Source: Aselliscus stoliczkanus
Lineage: Eukaryota > Chordata > Mammalia > Chiroptera > Hipposideridae
Reading direction: 5' to 3'
DNA: 64,000 nt
NCBI GenBank assembly: GCA_033961575.1
Contig: CM066733.1
Span: 67,268,921 to 67,332,920, forward strand
The position numbers and the translations under genes are program-made. The notes under the pieces were generated by a model that saw nothing but the letters and a program-made list of their open reading frames with translations, did no database searches and was not told the origin of the DNA. Shown here piece after piece: positions 46,353-57,670 of the stretch (its first letter is position 1; each line of letters begins with the position of its first letter).

Positions 46353-46899
46353 CCTTCGGTGGCCACAGCATTCCGTAACGGCAGCTATATACACGTGAGG
46401 CACACGGTGGGGTGAAGGCAGCAGTCTTGCATTAAGATGAGCACCGCCCGAGGGTTCTGCTTCTATCTAGTCCAACAGGATGTCGAGGAAGGACGCTGGA
46501 AAAGCCCCTTCCTTTCAGGCTGTCTCTTTCTTTCTTTTTTTCCCCCGCTTCTTTAAGGACTCTGTGGGAAACAACGACAGAGGGAGGTCACTGGAACAGA
46601 ACATGAGGTGGGGACGCGATGCTGCCTCTCACAGTCACCTTGAAGAGACCCACCTCAAGTGAGGACCCGGAAGGGAGGAGCGCAGGGGCCCAGCCCAGGC
46701 GCAGGCTGCCTGTTTTTATAAAGATAAAAACTGGAGCCCCAGCCTGGAAGGCTTTTATGCCTCAGTCACATAAGAACAGGAGGTCCAAACTAATCCAGAA
46801 TTAAAGCAAAAACCCATAACTACAAACATAATACAGATTGGAGAGAACTGGAAAGCGCAGAGTGAAAACAGAAGGTTTCCATAAGCCTACCACCTAGGG

Positions 46900-47240
46900 G
46901 TAGCCCGTTTAAATAATTTGCATAACTTTCTTCATGACTTTCCCCTGTCTTTTCTACAGATAAAACTTTTTTCTGCTTTTGTCTATATACTGTTTACCAT
47001 GTTCATAAAATTCTTCATTCATGGCACGTAGTTTTTAACGTGGCATTCTGTTCCATCTGTAGCTGTATCAGAATTCATTACTAGCTCCCCACGTTTTGTG
47101 TTTCCCCTCCTATAGCAGGTAAGAGGGAGGAGGTTTCTCCTCTCGCCACCCCCGCCTGCCGTTCCATTACATACAGTGGTGTACTCATGAGTATATCTTT
47201 TAAAAACAAACCATGAATGGGGTTACAATACATACATTCT
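46900..47240 (-). mobile_element. L1-like relic, minus strand (tentative)
   Basis: CTGTTTACCATGTTCATAAA, GTGGCATTCTGTTCCATCTG and TGTATCAGAATTCATTACTA loosely follow antisense L1 3' sequence. Confidence 0.3.
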
Positions 47241-47419
47241 CTGTGACTTTGCTTTCCCCCCACTTACTGTATCTGGGAGAGTTTCTAAGTCAGTTCCTCC
47301 TTGTTCTCTTTCCTGGCTGCGTACCACTCCACAGCCTGGGGACGCCACAGTCTGCGGAACCGTGCCCACAGCTCTGCACGGTTCTGTCCAGCAGAACTCA
47401 GGACACTAGGGACACACCA

Positions 47420-47690
47420 CCAACTTCGGCCTCACGGCTTACCAGCTGACTGGCCCTGGGCAAATTACACAACCTCTCTGGGCCTCACCTTCCTCATCTC
47501 TAACATGAGGTAATATATGGAAAGAATTGCCACCTGGGCCTGGCAGGGTGTAAGTATGACACTAGAGTACTCTTATCATGACTATTAGACTGGGTTCCTT
47601 GAGGCCACGATTCGTATTTTTCCTTAGTCTTGTAATTCGGGCTCCCGGTGCAGGGGCCAAGCACATAGTAGGTGCTCAGCGAGGAAACAG
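47420..47690 (+). mobile_element. MIR followed by L2 3' relic
   Basis: 47420-47565 has CTGGCCCTGGGCAAATTACA and CCTCACCTTCCTCATCTCTA (sense MIR). 47570-47690 has GGGTTCCTTGAGGCCACG and AAGCACATAGTAGGTGCTCA (sense L2 3' end). Confidence 0.7.
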
Positions 47691-48969
47691 CTGACTAAGG
47701 CTCACTGAGTGAGTCACACAAAGAATGTTATCCTAAAAATACAACATATTCATAAAAAGATATTCTGAAAATTAAAGAAAAACAAAAAACAAAAGATACA
47801 CCCCGTGTTTTCAACCGTCACAAGCTGCACGCGGCTGTTTGCGCCATGCCTGCCCAGCCCCCTCCTTTCCTAAGGAACTGAGGTTCAAGGGCACCCTGCT
47901 CCCAGGCTGGCCCCTTTCGTTTCAGCCAATGGGGCTCCGCTCAGAAAGTTAAAGGAGCCCTCAGATTCTTCTCTTGGAAGTTTGAAATCCAGCAAACAGA
48001 AGGTTGAGGAAGGCAGTGATGGGGGAAACCTGGGGGATCCCCTAAGGCAGTGGGGCTGGAGTGCCTTGCTGTGAGTCACATTTATCGGGAACAGAAACTA
48101 TAAGTGCTGGGATGCCCAAACTCTCAAAACACGCAACTCTGACTCTAGAAATTTATCCAAAAAGAAAAACTAAAGCCAGGCACCGAGATGTCCGAGGTAG
48201 TGCATTCAGCAAGGCAAGAGGCTGCTGAGCAGAACACGGTACCAGACAACGGAATACTGTGCAGCCAGCAAGAGCTCTGCTGTCATGTCATTCATGTTAT
48301 GGAAAATGTTTCTGATTTATCATGGGGATAAAATCAGCTTAAATGGAAACTTAAAACAAACAAAAGCACAGGAAAGAGACTAAAACGAAATACCCACCTG
48401 TCTAGCTTGGTGATAAGACTTCTTTTTCAAACCTTCTAGAATGGATATATATTATTTTTATAAGAAGAAGAAAGAAGAGACAAGCCTCTCCTCTATGGGA
48501 GCCTGCCCAACCTTTGCCATTGTATTTCCCATAGGTTTGGTGTTTCCTCCTCTCCAATTTCGGAACTGCATTGTTAACTCTGAAGGGCAGGCAAGCAAAC
48601 ACGCCCCCGAAACTAGACTACACAGTGTACGGCTGGAGGGAGGGACATCAGGCAGCGAGGACCGCTCAGTCACAAAGCAGAGCAGAACCACCGTCCCGAT
48701 GGTGCTTCTGCAGCCAGGCCCAGTCAGCCAGGGGAGTGGATCAGAGCCCAGGAGGGCGTGGGAGATGAGGAGAAAGTCAGGAGTGATGCTGGCTCAGGAG
48801 GAGGACATGAGGGGATGTGGGGCAGTGAAAAGGTGGCAGCAGTCACGATAGGTCCCAGGGGGGACTAAGAATCATCAGGGTTTGGGTGTGAGAGGAAGGG
48901 AGCTGGACAGGCAGGTGGACGGGATTCATGGCAGCACGTGACCAATGAGTGGATGACGCACAACTGGAA

Positions 48970-49207
48970 GGGGGCAGACTGCAGACAAGCGGGGACAGTG
49001 CAGGACGAGAAGGGGGCAGGCTGCAGAAAAGGGGGGACAGTTCGGAAATGGACGGGGGCAACGGCAGACAAGGGGGGACGGTGCAGGACTGGACGGGGGC
49101 AGGTTGCAGACACAGGGGGACAGTGCAGGACTCGATGGGGGCAGACTGCAGACACAGGGGGACAGTGCCGGCCTGGATGGGGGCAGACTGCAGAAGACAA
49201 GGAGGGC
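48970..49207. repeat. 42-bp minisatellite, about 5.6 units
   Basis: GGGGGCA-type unit starts fall at 48970, 49012, 49054, 49095, 49137 and 49179. Each unit continues with CAGACTGCAGACA-like and GGGGGACAGTGC-like parts. The strand is strongly G-rich. Several long ORFs on both strands are consequences of the period being a multiple of three. Confidence 0.95.
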
Positions 49208-49455
49208 CAGCTTGGAAAGCTTGGCTCAAACTGCTATGAGATCAGGACAGCCCTCTGGGCGGAGGTTAAAAAAACAAAACCAAAGGACTTCAGCTAAAGA
49301 CTCAGTAAACCATGGGAAAGCCTCCCTGTGTTCCACAGAGAGCAAATTGGCAGTCATCTGACTTCCCCCATCCTATTGCAGAGGGGCCTGGCCTGACCAG
49401 CCAATGGCCCTCCAAATATGTCACTTCGTTGACGACCTTGGGAGAGTAGTGGATG

Positions 49456-50898
49456 CCAGCTTCCCACCACTCACCCCGGGTCTGACATCTGGAGTCAGAG
49501 GTTTCACTGTGTCCCTAGCCTGCGGGCCTGTCTGCTGGAGGGGAGGACAGACGGAATGAGCCCAAGGCTCCTGCGGGGGTCCTGCAGTGCTAAAACTGAA
49601 GCATAGCAATGAAAGCAAGGGAGCCCTGTCAGTTCTGTTGTGATAAGGGAAGGGTCTCTGTGCCACCCACGAGCTAGGGGCTTTCTGAAGCATGCTTACA
49701 TGCTTACAAAACCTTCGGTGCTTCCAAAACCTCAGGAAGCAGCTATTCCTGCCCCACATACAGGGGAGGAATCGGAGGCTCGGTGGAGCGCCTGCGACCC
49801 GTGTCCCGGCCGCACAGCTAGGAAGCAGTACAGCTGCCACTGGCCCCCAGGTCTCTCTGAGTGTGTTTGCAAAACGAGAAGCAATGGTGTCTCGGGGGCT
49901 CTAATAAGTAGCTTTTGAAAGAGTCTTGTGCTTTCTAGGAAGACCATGGTTTGGCTAATCTCACACTGTGAGCGCATAAAATGCCCTTCTTCATTGAAAA
50001 AATATTTACCGGGCATCTACACATGCCAGGTGCCATTCCAGTCATGTGGGGTGGAGCAGCAGCTAAGAGAGACAAAGTCCCTGTCCCCTTGGAGGGCACA
50101 GTGACAGTAATTACACGTGAATACAAGAAAGAGAAATCTTACCTTTCTGAGGTAGTTTGGGAAGAAATCCGGGGAGGGCAGTCTTGGCAGATCCAGTGCT
50201 AATTAATAAGAATTATAATAAGTTAGGTTGTAAAAGTGCTGTAATAACAGTAGTGATGGATTATTCAGGGAGATCATAGGTGTCTACAGAACTACCTGTA
50301 ATTCAAACTCTCTAAGAATTTCTTTAGCGAAAGGTTATACAGTCTATTTTCCATAATTCAGAGTTCGCCTCCTGGGGATGAATGAGGAAAGGGCATTTCT
50401 AGATGACAAAGCTTAATCCTCCTCTTGGAACCTTTTCCCTGAGGTAACCATGTGGATGAAAGCTCCTGGGGTGACATGGAAAAGCAGACCCAGGTCCACC
50501 TGACCCCAGAGCTCTGACGTCCTCCGCGGCACCCACAAGGACAGCTGGGTCTCAGACCTCCACGGACCCCGGGCTTCCTCCCTTCCTCTCAGAGGACGTG
50601 TCCATGAGCAGGGAAAACCACCCGGGTCCCTGGATCAGAAGTCTACCTCGTGTCCTCTGAATTATCAAATGTTGACCCCCACGGCCCTGTCACCACTGAG
50701 ATGCCACTGCTGCAGGCGGCATCTATGAGTTGGAGCCCACCATTTCCCTTTAACAAGAGGCTACAATGGCTCTCAGAGGGCACAGGAGCGCTGCAGACCC
50801 AACAAGCAATAGCAGCCAAGTGCCCGACGTGTATCTACGAAGGGCCCCTTGAAATAGCTCACGTCTCCTCTTCTGTCGTTTCATGTCCTGAGAATTGG
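49456..50898. repeat. Segmental duplication, copy B, right block
   Basis: Homologue of 21966-23408 with very few differences. I see essentially none across roughly the first 500 bp. Homology ends after GAGAATTGG. Beyond this, copy B continues into unassigned sequence, whereas copy A continues into an L1. Confidence 0.95.
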
Positions 50899-52665
50899 CT
50901 TCTTTTCCCTTCTATCCTGATTGCATTCCAAAGAACAGGAAAAGCCAAACCAACCAAACAAAAGCTGAGTCACAGAGAGATGACACGCGTGTGCTGTCGT
51001 CTTCTATTCCTGCCCTCACATCGCCCTTGGTCTTTACTGCTCGGTCCTCAGCCCACTTGAAGCCCTACTGCCTCTGGGCTACTGGAGGGTAATATAGTCA
51101 AGATAAAGCCATTCTTAAACTCGACACTGCAAAAGCCAGCGGGCTGTGCTGTGGACACTTATGGGGTGTTTTTCTCAGAACCTGCCTCAGCATCTTCTCA
51201 GGGACGCACGCCTGCCAATTACTGGCGTGAGAACGATGGTTATTCCTGGGAGAGTTCCTTAGGCCAAGCCTAGAGGTTCGGAAATGCCTCGCACAGAAGG
51301 CCTGGGGTCTACACTGCATATTGTGGCCCTGGGCTTCTGCCTGTGGAAATGCACCCTGGGCCACTGCTGCCGGTGGGGCTGCATGCACCTGTGTCACGGC
51401 GCGCCGGGTCTCACCGAAAAAACATTCCGTGGGCACTCCCCATGTCAGACCCTTCCCCCCTCAGAGGAAGGCCACCAGAACTGCAGTTTGAGGCCCCAGA
51501 GCTGGGCTGAAAGAGGGGGACTGCACGGGGATGCCAGGCAGGGCACCAGGGATGAGGAGTCCGGGGCAGCATGGATTTGAGTCTGGCTCTGAGACCTGCC
51601 ACCACCTGCCTCTCAGGGACCCGATCCCTCATCTATGAAATGGAACGCAACAGTAATGGGACCTATCATATCACAGGGCAGTGAAGACTAAACAAGACAG
51701 TGGCGTTAAAAGAAATGAGGCTTTTGGTCTTTTTATCTCTGATAAACTGGGAAGGAATCCCCACACACCAGCTGACTCTTTCTCCCTGAGGTTTTGGGTC
51801 TGGAAGTGGCTCTTTGTGTCCTTATCAAGGATCGCGCCTGTAGAGAAAATCTTCCGTGTTGGGACTGGATAAATGCCGCCCAGAGAAGGCATTCCAAGGT
51901 GTCCCCAAGATTCAGTGAAAGGAGGGAAGAACGAAATACCGCCTCTAGCCGAGCTGAAAAACAATCTTACAAATGGGGAACTTGGAAAGAGTCATATTTT
52001 TATGTTTCGAAATCTCTGGGCTATTCGATTTCCAGAGGAGTCTCTTTTGATTCCCCAAACTGCAAAATGGAACAGAGAGGGACAGTAACAATATTACTTA
52101 ATAGAAAGATGAAAAACAAAAACTCATTCTGAGACTCTGTGGTCATCAGGGGCGTGAGGTCCGTTCCCACCTGGAACCAGGATGGAGGAGCAATACTCAA
52201 AAACATGGCCTGCAGACCGTGGCAGCCGAGAACTGCTGATTCCGGCACAGCAGCAAGGGGTGTTTGCACACTGAGAGGAAACAGTGAGCTTGAGTTCACA
52301 GTCAGCACCCGCCGCAGGCCACACTTGCGCTAGGCTGCCGCTCAGACCCCCTGCTCTAACTCTGCTCCCTACAGCCATAAGGACAGCAGGACACAGGTGG
52401 CTTACCTGGACTGCTGAGACGGTCCCTCAAATATCGTTCTTCCGGTGTTTTTCCTGTTTGGACCTACAGGGAAAAGCAGATGTCAGAGGCTGCGTCTTCA
52501 GACAGGGGCCTGGAACAGGGGGATAGAGGATTGGGCAGACAGACGCCCCTCAGGTTCCAAAAAGGAATTTAAAGGAGTCAAGGCAGAACAGTGTGCGTAA
52601 GTTCACCCAGAGGCTCCCATGCCAGGAGGCTGCCCTCTGGGAGCCAGACTTAGAAGATACAAGGC
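50899..52665. other. Non-coding sequence with one MIR relic
   Basis: A sense MIR piece lies at about 51570-51700 (GGATTTGAGTCTGGCTCTG). The remainder is unassigned. Open frames up to 112 residues show no recognisable domain. Confidence 0.45.
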
Positions 52666-52669
52666 ACTC

Positions 52670-52890
52670 ACTCACTCACTCACTCATCATTCATTCAAAC
52701 ATTAACATTCATTAAGCACCTACTACGTGCCCGGCAAGCACGTGGGGCAGGACGCACAAAGGCACAGAGAGTGTCACTGCTCTCGCAGAGTTTACGATCT
52801 GAAAGGGGAGGTGCACATGTATGAACTACACCAATGACGTGGCACGAGACGGATGTGGACTAGTGTTAGGAGCTGTGAAGAGGAAAGTGC
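52670..52890. mobile_element. Ancient LINE-like 3' end relic
   Basis: (CACT)n, then ATTCATTAAGCACCTACTAC, GTGCCCGGCAAGCACGTGGG and TCGCAGAGTTTACGATCTG. Same motif series as 22490-22630. Confidence 0.55.
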
Positions 52891-53329
52891 CCAGAACCTA
52901 CCTGGTGAGGGGGGCTGTGCGGCACATGGCACCTTAACAGTGGGGCACTTTCTAATGGGGAGCAGCAGACGCAGACACACGCGCTTTGTCCAGGAGGAGG
53001 TCGGAAGACTGGCTAGAAGAAGAGTGGGCTCCCCTGTGAGCCTTCCCGGTGGGAGGCGGGCAGGGCAGTTGTGAGGCCAAGCCGCCCAGGCCCCAGAGGG
53101 ATCCCAGAAACCTGCAGCTGTCTCTCAGACTCGCGTCCATTCCTTGCTGCTTTTCCAATGACTGCTCTGGAAACTCCAAGCAACTCTCTCAGCAGACCCC
53201 ATTCCTCCCCTGCCTGGACGCCCATGACACGGGCCAGGTGGCACTGGGAAGGGGTTGGCTGGGGAGGCTCAGATCCAGGACGGGGCTGAGCACGCTCACT
53301 GCCTGGCATCTGCTCCGTGGCACCAAAAG

Positions 53330-53700
53330 CTGCCTAACGTTTTTCCTCCTCACAGCGACCCGAGGACCTGGCACTGTTATCCATACTTTAAAGATGAGGA
53401 AATGACGCAGGTCGCATGGCTAAATGACGTGCCCAGAACCCCGACCACAAGTCGGTATGCTTTTCGTGATGCCCCCATAGAAACCTTCACAACAGCAACT
53501 ACTGTTTACTGAGCACTTACGGTGAGGAAGGTACTGTGCTAAGTACCTCACGGTAATTTTGTTTACAAGACACATAATATAATCGCCCTGCAGGGCATAC
53601 AGGAAGAAACACACAGAGAGATAAGAAAAGTCTAAGGTCAAGAGGCTACTAAGGGCCTGAGCGGGGATGCGAACCTGAGCAGCCCTCCGCCAGGAGTCTG
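53330..53700 (-). mobile_element. Two MIR relics, minus strand
   Basis: The first (53350-53475) has TTTAAAGATGAGGAAATGAC and GTGCCCAGAACCC. The second (53500-53700) has TACTGTTTACTGAGCACTTA, GTACTGTGCTAAGTACC and GGATGCGAACCTGAGC. Both are antisense. Confidence 0.75.
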
Positions 53701-54600
53701 TGCTCAACTACCAGTCCATCTCCTCCCACCCCGCCCCAGACCCTTGTGCAGGGAGAGGCTGGCTGAGCGCTGGGACGGCGCTCCTGGACAGGACGGTCTG
53801 TGACTCTGCCACATCGCTACAAGGAGGAACACGCTCAACGGGCCTTACCAGGACCCAAGACTTTCAAATCCAGTTTGACTTTAACAAGACACTCCTTCCT
53901 CTCATCACTGTTTCCACGAGCCTGTAACTTAATGTTCAAGGACTTCCCTGGTAGCCTCTCATGAAACCCCCTGCACTGTGACTTCCTTTAAGGTGGGCGT
54001 CTCTTCTCAGCACGGTGCTCAGTGTGTGTCTCTGGGGCTGGCCATCACGTCTCATGCGTTCAGCCTTCCATGAGCCCTAACGATCAAATGTCAAAGACTG
54101 ACCTATGTTTGAGGAATCAGTTGTGGCATCTGCGAACTCCCTTTCGGGGTAGGAAACATCCCAAACCAGTGATTTGGAACCTCGTTACATGTGAGACTAA
54201 TTACCTATAAGACCATCGGGGCTGCACAATTTGGCCCTTGGCTCTGCCTGGGGCCGCCCCTGCTGCTGTCCCACAGATGAGCCCTCCTACCAGGGGCTGT
54301 GCCTGACACCACAGCCCACATGTTCAGCGTCCTCACTTAGCCTTCCTCTCTGGACCTGTGGGACAACTGGCCGTCCTCCAAAGACACTGTCTGTTTTGAT
54401 GTCTCTCTAACGTTGCCCCTGCTGATCCTTTTCCCTGCAACACCTTCCTATCCTCTCCTACTTGGGGTGAATTCCTTCGCAACCCTCAGTGAACACACTC
54501 CAGGTCCGTTTCCGAGAATTCTTCCCCAGCCGGGCTCGATCACCCCCTCCTGCTTTATGCCTACAACCACTGATGCGCGAGGATTGGTTCAGGGTGCAAA
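53701..54600. other. Non-coding sequence, nothing recognised
   Basis: No nameable repeat or gene. Weak L2-like phrases occur around 54260-54480. Confidence 0.4.
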
Positions 54601-54604
54601 TTCT

Positions 54605-54860
54605 GCAGACACACAAGCATCGTTTTGAATTCCAGATGTGCCCTGGACCAGTGGGTATGAGTGTGGCTTTTGCGATGGAGCCTCGGTTTCCTCATCTATA
54701 AAATGGGGACGACAGTACCTATTTTACTAGATGGATATAAACAGTACGACAGATAAACTCGGGAGCGTGAAGCACAGGACTGGACTGCAGGGAGCACGAC
54801 ACGCGTGGTAATTCCTATCTCTCATAGCTCTCTGAGGAGATGTCACAGAAATGATGATCT
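54605..54860 (+). mobile_element. MIR relic
   Basis: TTTTGAATTCCAGATGTGCC, CCTCGGTTTCCTCATCTATA and AAATGGGGACGACAGTACC in sense order. Confidence 0.75.
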
Positions 54861-55409
54861 GCTCAATGAGTGAGCATCTCAAAGACACGAACCCCACCAT
54901 CTAACCCAGTGCCTGGCATGCAGCAGTGCCTGCTGAATGAAGACCAACAGTGGTGACTCGGCCACTCCCTGCCCCCAGCTTGATTTCTCACACCCCTGGG
55001 TGGGAAGCACCTGTGGTCTGGCAGACAGGAACCGTGTCATGCTCACCGCTGGGCAAAGGCCACCTGCCATGCCTGGGGAGAAAAGTGTGCTTTAGACACA
55101 TTTCTGAGAAAAGGATAATATTGGAGGGAGGAGCAAAAACATGGGAGCAGCTAAATTCTTGTTTTCTTCTCTGTGCAATTCGGAAAAGGACTCTAGCCTA
55201 TCATACAGATGAGTGTACGAGACAGCTGAAGATAGATGCTGAGCAGGCAATTGAAAAAGTTGTGGCCAAGACTTGAGGTCACTTACCACAGCTCAGATGC
55301 TGTGGGCCAAGAGCTTGTGGGAGGCGAGGCGGACGCTAGCCCAGCACTGACTGGCACAGAGGCTCCAGGGCTCTTCCGGAATAGTCGATAATTATTACAT
55401 GAGCCTCAG
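54861..55409. other. Unassigned sequence with an L2-like phrase and a short open frame
   Basis: ATCTAACCCAGTGCCTGGCA at about 54899-54918 is L2-like. An open frame ends at 55276 and its last 30 residues look protein-like, but no family was recognised. Confidence 0.35.
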
Positions 55410-55414
55410 GGTCA

Positions 55415-55640
55415 GCAATGGCTTCCAACGCCAGCTCGTCAGTCCCTGGATTTGTGACTGATAACACATTGTTTGACTTCTCTGTGCTTTAGTTTCCTCA
55501 TCAGTAAAGTAGGGACAGCGACAGTCCCTATTTTCTGGGATGGTTGTGACGGTTAAATAGAATCAAGTATGAACAAGTGAACGGCACCTGGGACCTGGCA
55601 AACAATCTATAAATGGCGGTAGCCATTACTATTTCTAGGA
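55415..55640 (+). mobile_element. MIR relic
   Basis: TGTGCTTTAGTTTCCTCATC, AGTAAAGTAGGGACAGCGAC, GTGACGGTTAAATAGAATC and CACCTGGGACCTGGCAAAC form a near-complete sense MIR. Confidence 0.8.
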
Positions 55641-55749
55641 CTGAATGCAGGCTGGGGTGGGAGGAGCAGACATGAAAATTCCAAGAAAAAGGATGGATAA
55701 GGGTATTTCTAACCAAAGGCTCTTTTGCAAGCCAACACTACTTCCACTA

Positions 55750-56080
55750 AGAAGCCCATATGACTTTTAAGTCCCAGTGGCCACAGAGGAGGAATGTAAG
55801 TGATTTCCAGAACAGTCGTTCAGGGTACGTTGCGGTCTACCCCAGGAAAGCTGTAGACGCTTCTCTGAGTATCTGCAAGAGGATGGAGGTCCCGGAGGGA
55901 TTGCTCTCGGCTATTAATTACAACACTCTCAAGTGTGAGAAGAGGGTTAATTTTATGGCCACCACGATAATTAGCTGTAGTTGTTACTTGCTCTGGCCTG
56001 TAACAACCTGTGTCAAACCCGAGGCCTATTGCTATTCACCGTATGTGATTCTATTTTATTTTGCGAAGAGATAACATGCT
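55750..56080. promoter_or_regulatory. Candidate non-coding regulatory element (speculative)
   Basis: No repeat signature. Contains clustered homeodomain-type TAATTA/ATTAG cores: GGCTATTAATTACAACAC at about 55907-55924 and CGATAATTAGCTG at about 55965-55977. This combination is common in conserved enhancers but is not proof. Conservation with other mammals would decide. Confidence 0.2.
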
Positions 56081-56184
56081 GGACTTTATCTTTCTTTGCT
56101 ACCTATATTCTCCCTTTGTCGTCATTTTCTTATTAACTGTATTTAAATTGTGTTAAAATATGTTTTGGTCTCTTAAAAGTAGGT

Positions 56185-56650
56185 TATAAATATTATTTTT
56201 TAACTTTTTATAATTATTATTAGTAGTTACAGATGTATAAAACAATGCAATAGTTATCTTTTTCACCCCTTACAACGTGATTCCCCCTTCCCTACTATCC
56301 GCCTACCCCCAATATCATACATATCTATTACAATTCCATTGACTCCATCCCCACACTATATTCCACATCCCATGACTATATATGTGTTAAATTATAGTTG
56401 ACACATAATATTAATCAGCGGCAGCTGCAGATGTACAGTGCAGTGATCAGGCCTCTACACCGTCCATGAAGTGGTCTCCCTGACAAGACATGAGTCCTTC
56501 TGATCCCCTAAGAAAAATATTTACAACCTTATTGATTATATTCCCTAAACGGTCTCTTCTGTCTCTGCGGTAGTATTGTAGTTATCGGTTTGTGTTGCCT
56601 CGTCCCTTCCCCTTCTCCCTCATGCATGGTTATAAGTATTTTATTTTATC
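56185..56650 (-). mobile_element. L1 3' UTR, minus strand, probably lineage-specific
   Basis: TTACAGATGTATAAAACAATG, a CCTACCCCCAATATCATACA part, GTACAGTGCAGTGATCAGGC and AACCTTATTGATTATATTCC follow the antisense 3' UTR of a bat-type L1. Confidence 0.65.
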
Positions 56651-57059
56651 CCCAAAGGTAAGATTTAATGATATGCTACTTCAACAATCAAAGTCCCCAC
56701 AAAACCCAGCCCTGCCCACAGGCCTGTTTGTTTTCTGATCAGAAGCCTGCCCTCACCATCTCCGCGGCAGATGGCCGCATTCCTCACAGGGCCTCAGGAA
56801 TGTGATGCCTGCGCTATTTTGGGGGTTGCGGGTGCTGTCGTTCCGGCAGTGGGAGCCCCAAAGTGCTCCCCCAACACAGCAGGGGGCTCCATGCTGCAAG
56901 TGGACAAGAATCATAGCTAGGCAGAGCGTGCCGGGTATCTATCCCGTGTCCACTTCACGGGCAAAGACTCAGCTTCTGAGAAGGAGAACGGCCGGCCTCA
57001 GCAACGTGTAAAGTGCGCAACACAGCAGAGCACGGAGAGGGTGAGGGTGAGGGCTCCCC

Positions 57060-57140
57060 ACCGGCCAGCTGGGAGAATCTGGGCAGGTTAAATAACCTTT
57101 CTGAATCTGGGTCCTTCAAGTCGAGGTGCCAGCGTTTGCC
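57060..57140 (+). mobile_element. MIR fragment
   Basis: GAATCTGGGCAGGTTAAATA followed by CCTTTCTGAATC resembles a sense MIR core. Confidence 0.4.
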
Positions 57141-57213
57141 ACCCTGTGCGACTGTGGTTAAGAATTAGGTAAGCATTCTTAAAGAGCCCATTTTACAGTG
57201 GGAGAAACCGAGG

Positions 57214-57523
57214 TAAGAAACAATGCAGGGCCGGCCGAAGTGGCTCAGTTGGTTACGAGCTTGCTCAAGAGTGCGAGCTGAGCTCTGAGCAACAGCAGTT
57301 CGATGCCCAGCCCGAGCTAAGCTGCCGCTGAGCCGCCAACAGATGGCAGGATGGCTCAACTAAAACAAACAAACAAAAAAAACAACAAAACAAATTTTGG
57401 CCAGCCGAGTGGCGTGTTGGTTAAGAGCTGGCTTGGGATGCCAGTGGCCCTGGTTCAGATGGCACACATGAGGGCCAGTGACACTGCCCTCTAAAAAAAA
57501 AAAAAAAAAAGAAGCAATGCAAA
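57214..57523 (+). mobile_element. Two tRNA-derived SINEs in tandem within one target duplication
   Basis: Direct repeats AAGAAACAATGCA (57214-57226) and AAGAAGCAATGCA (57511-57523) flank two consecutive SINEs. The first, 57227-57397, has GTGGCTCAGTTGGTTACGAG and an A/C-rich tail. The second, about 57401-57510, has GTGTTGGTTAAGAGCTGGC and ends in a long A-run. Either one dimeric transcript inserted, or the second SINE inserted into the A-tail of the first. Confidence 0.88.
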
Positions 57524-57582
57524 GATACGTGCTGAAAGCCACAGGGCTACAGATAGAGCTGGGTGAGAATCCAGGCCCGTGA

Positions 57583-57670
57583 TACAGGGTCCACACGGGA
57601 GCGCTCTGCTTTGCGGGGACAGAAACTACAGGGTCCACACGGGGGCGCTCTGCTTTGCGGGGAAAGAAAC
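57583..57670. repeat. 44-bp tandem duplication, two units
   Basis: Units at 57583-57626 and 57627-57670 share TACAGGGTCCACACGGG, GCGCTCTGCTTTGCGGGG and the AGAAAC end with about two differences. Confidence 0.9.

Larger units (their letters stand above)
45943..49455. other. 3.5-kb segment present in copy B, absent from copy A
   Basis: In copy A the sequence passes from GAGGCTGTGGG straight to CCAGCTTCCCACC at 21966-21970. In copy B these are separated by 3,513 bp. The segment contains the right arm of the inverted repeat, old L1/MIR/L2 pieces and a 42-bp minisatellite. No gene was recognised. It is best read as ancestral sequence deleted from copy A, because it holds one arm of an old palindrome whose other arm remains in A. 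Confidence 0.85.

Noticed and set aside
48843..49361. ORFs with internal 14-residue repeats on both strands
   Set aside because: The 42-bp minisatellite period is a multiple of three, so frames stay open without selection.
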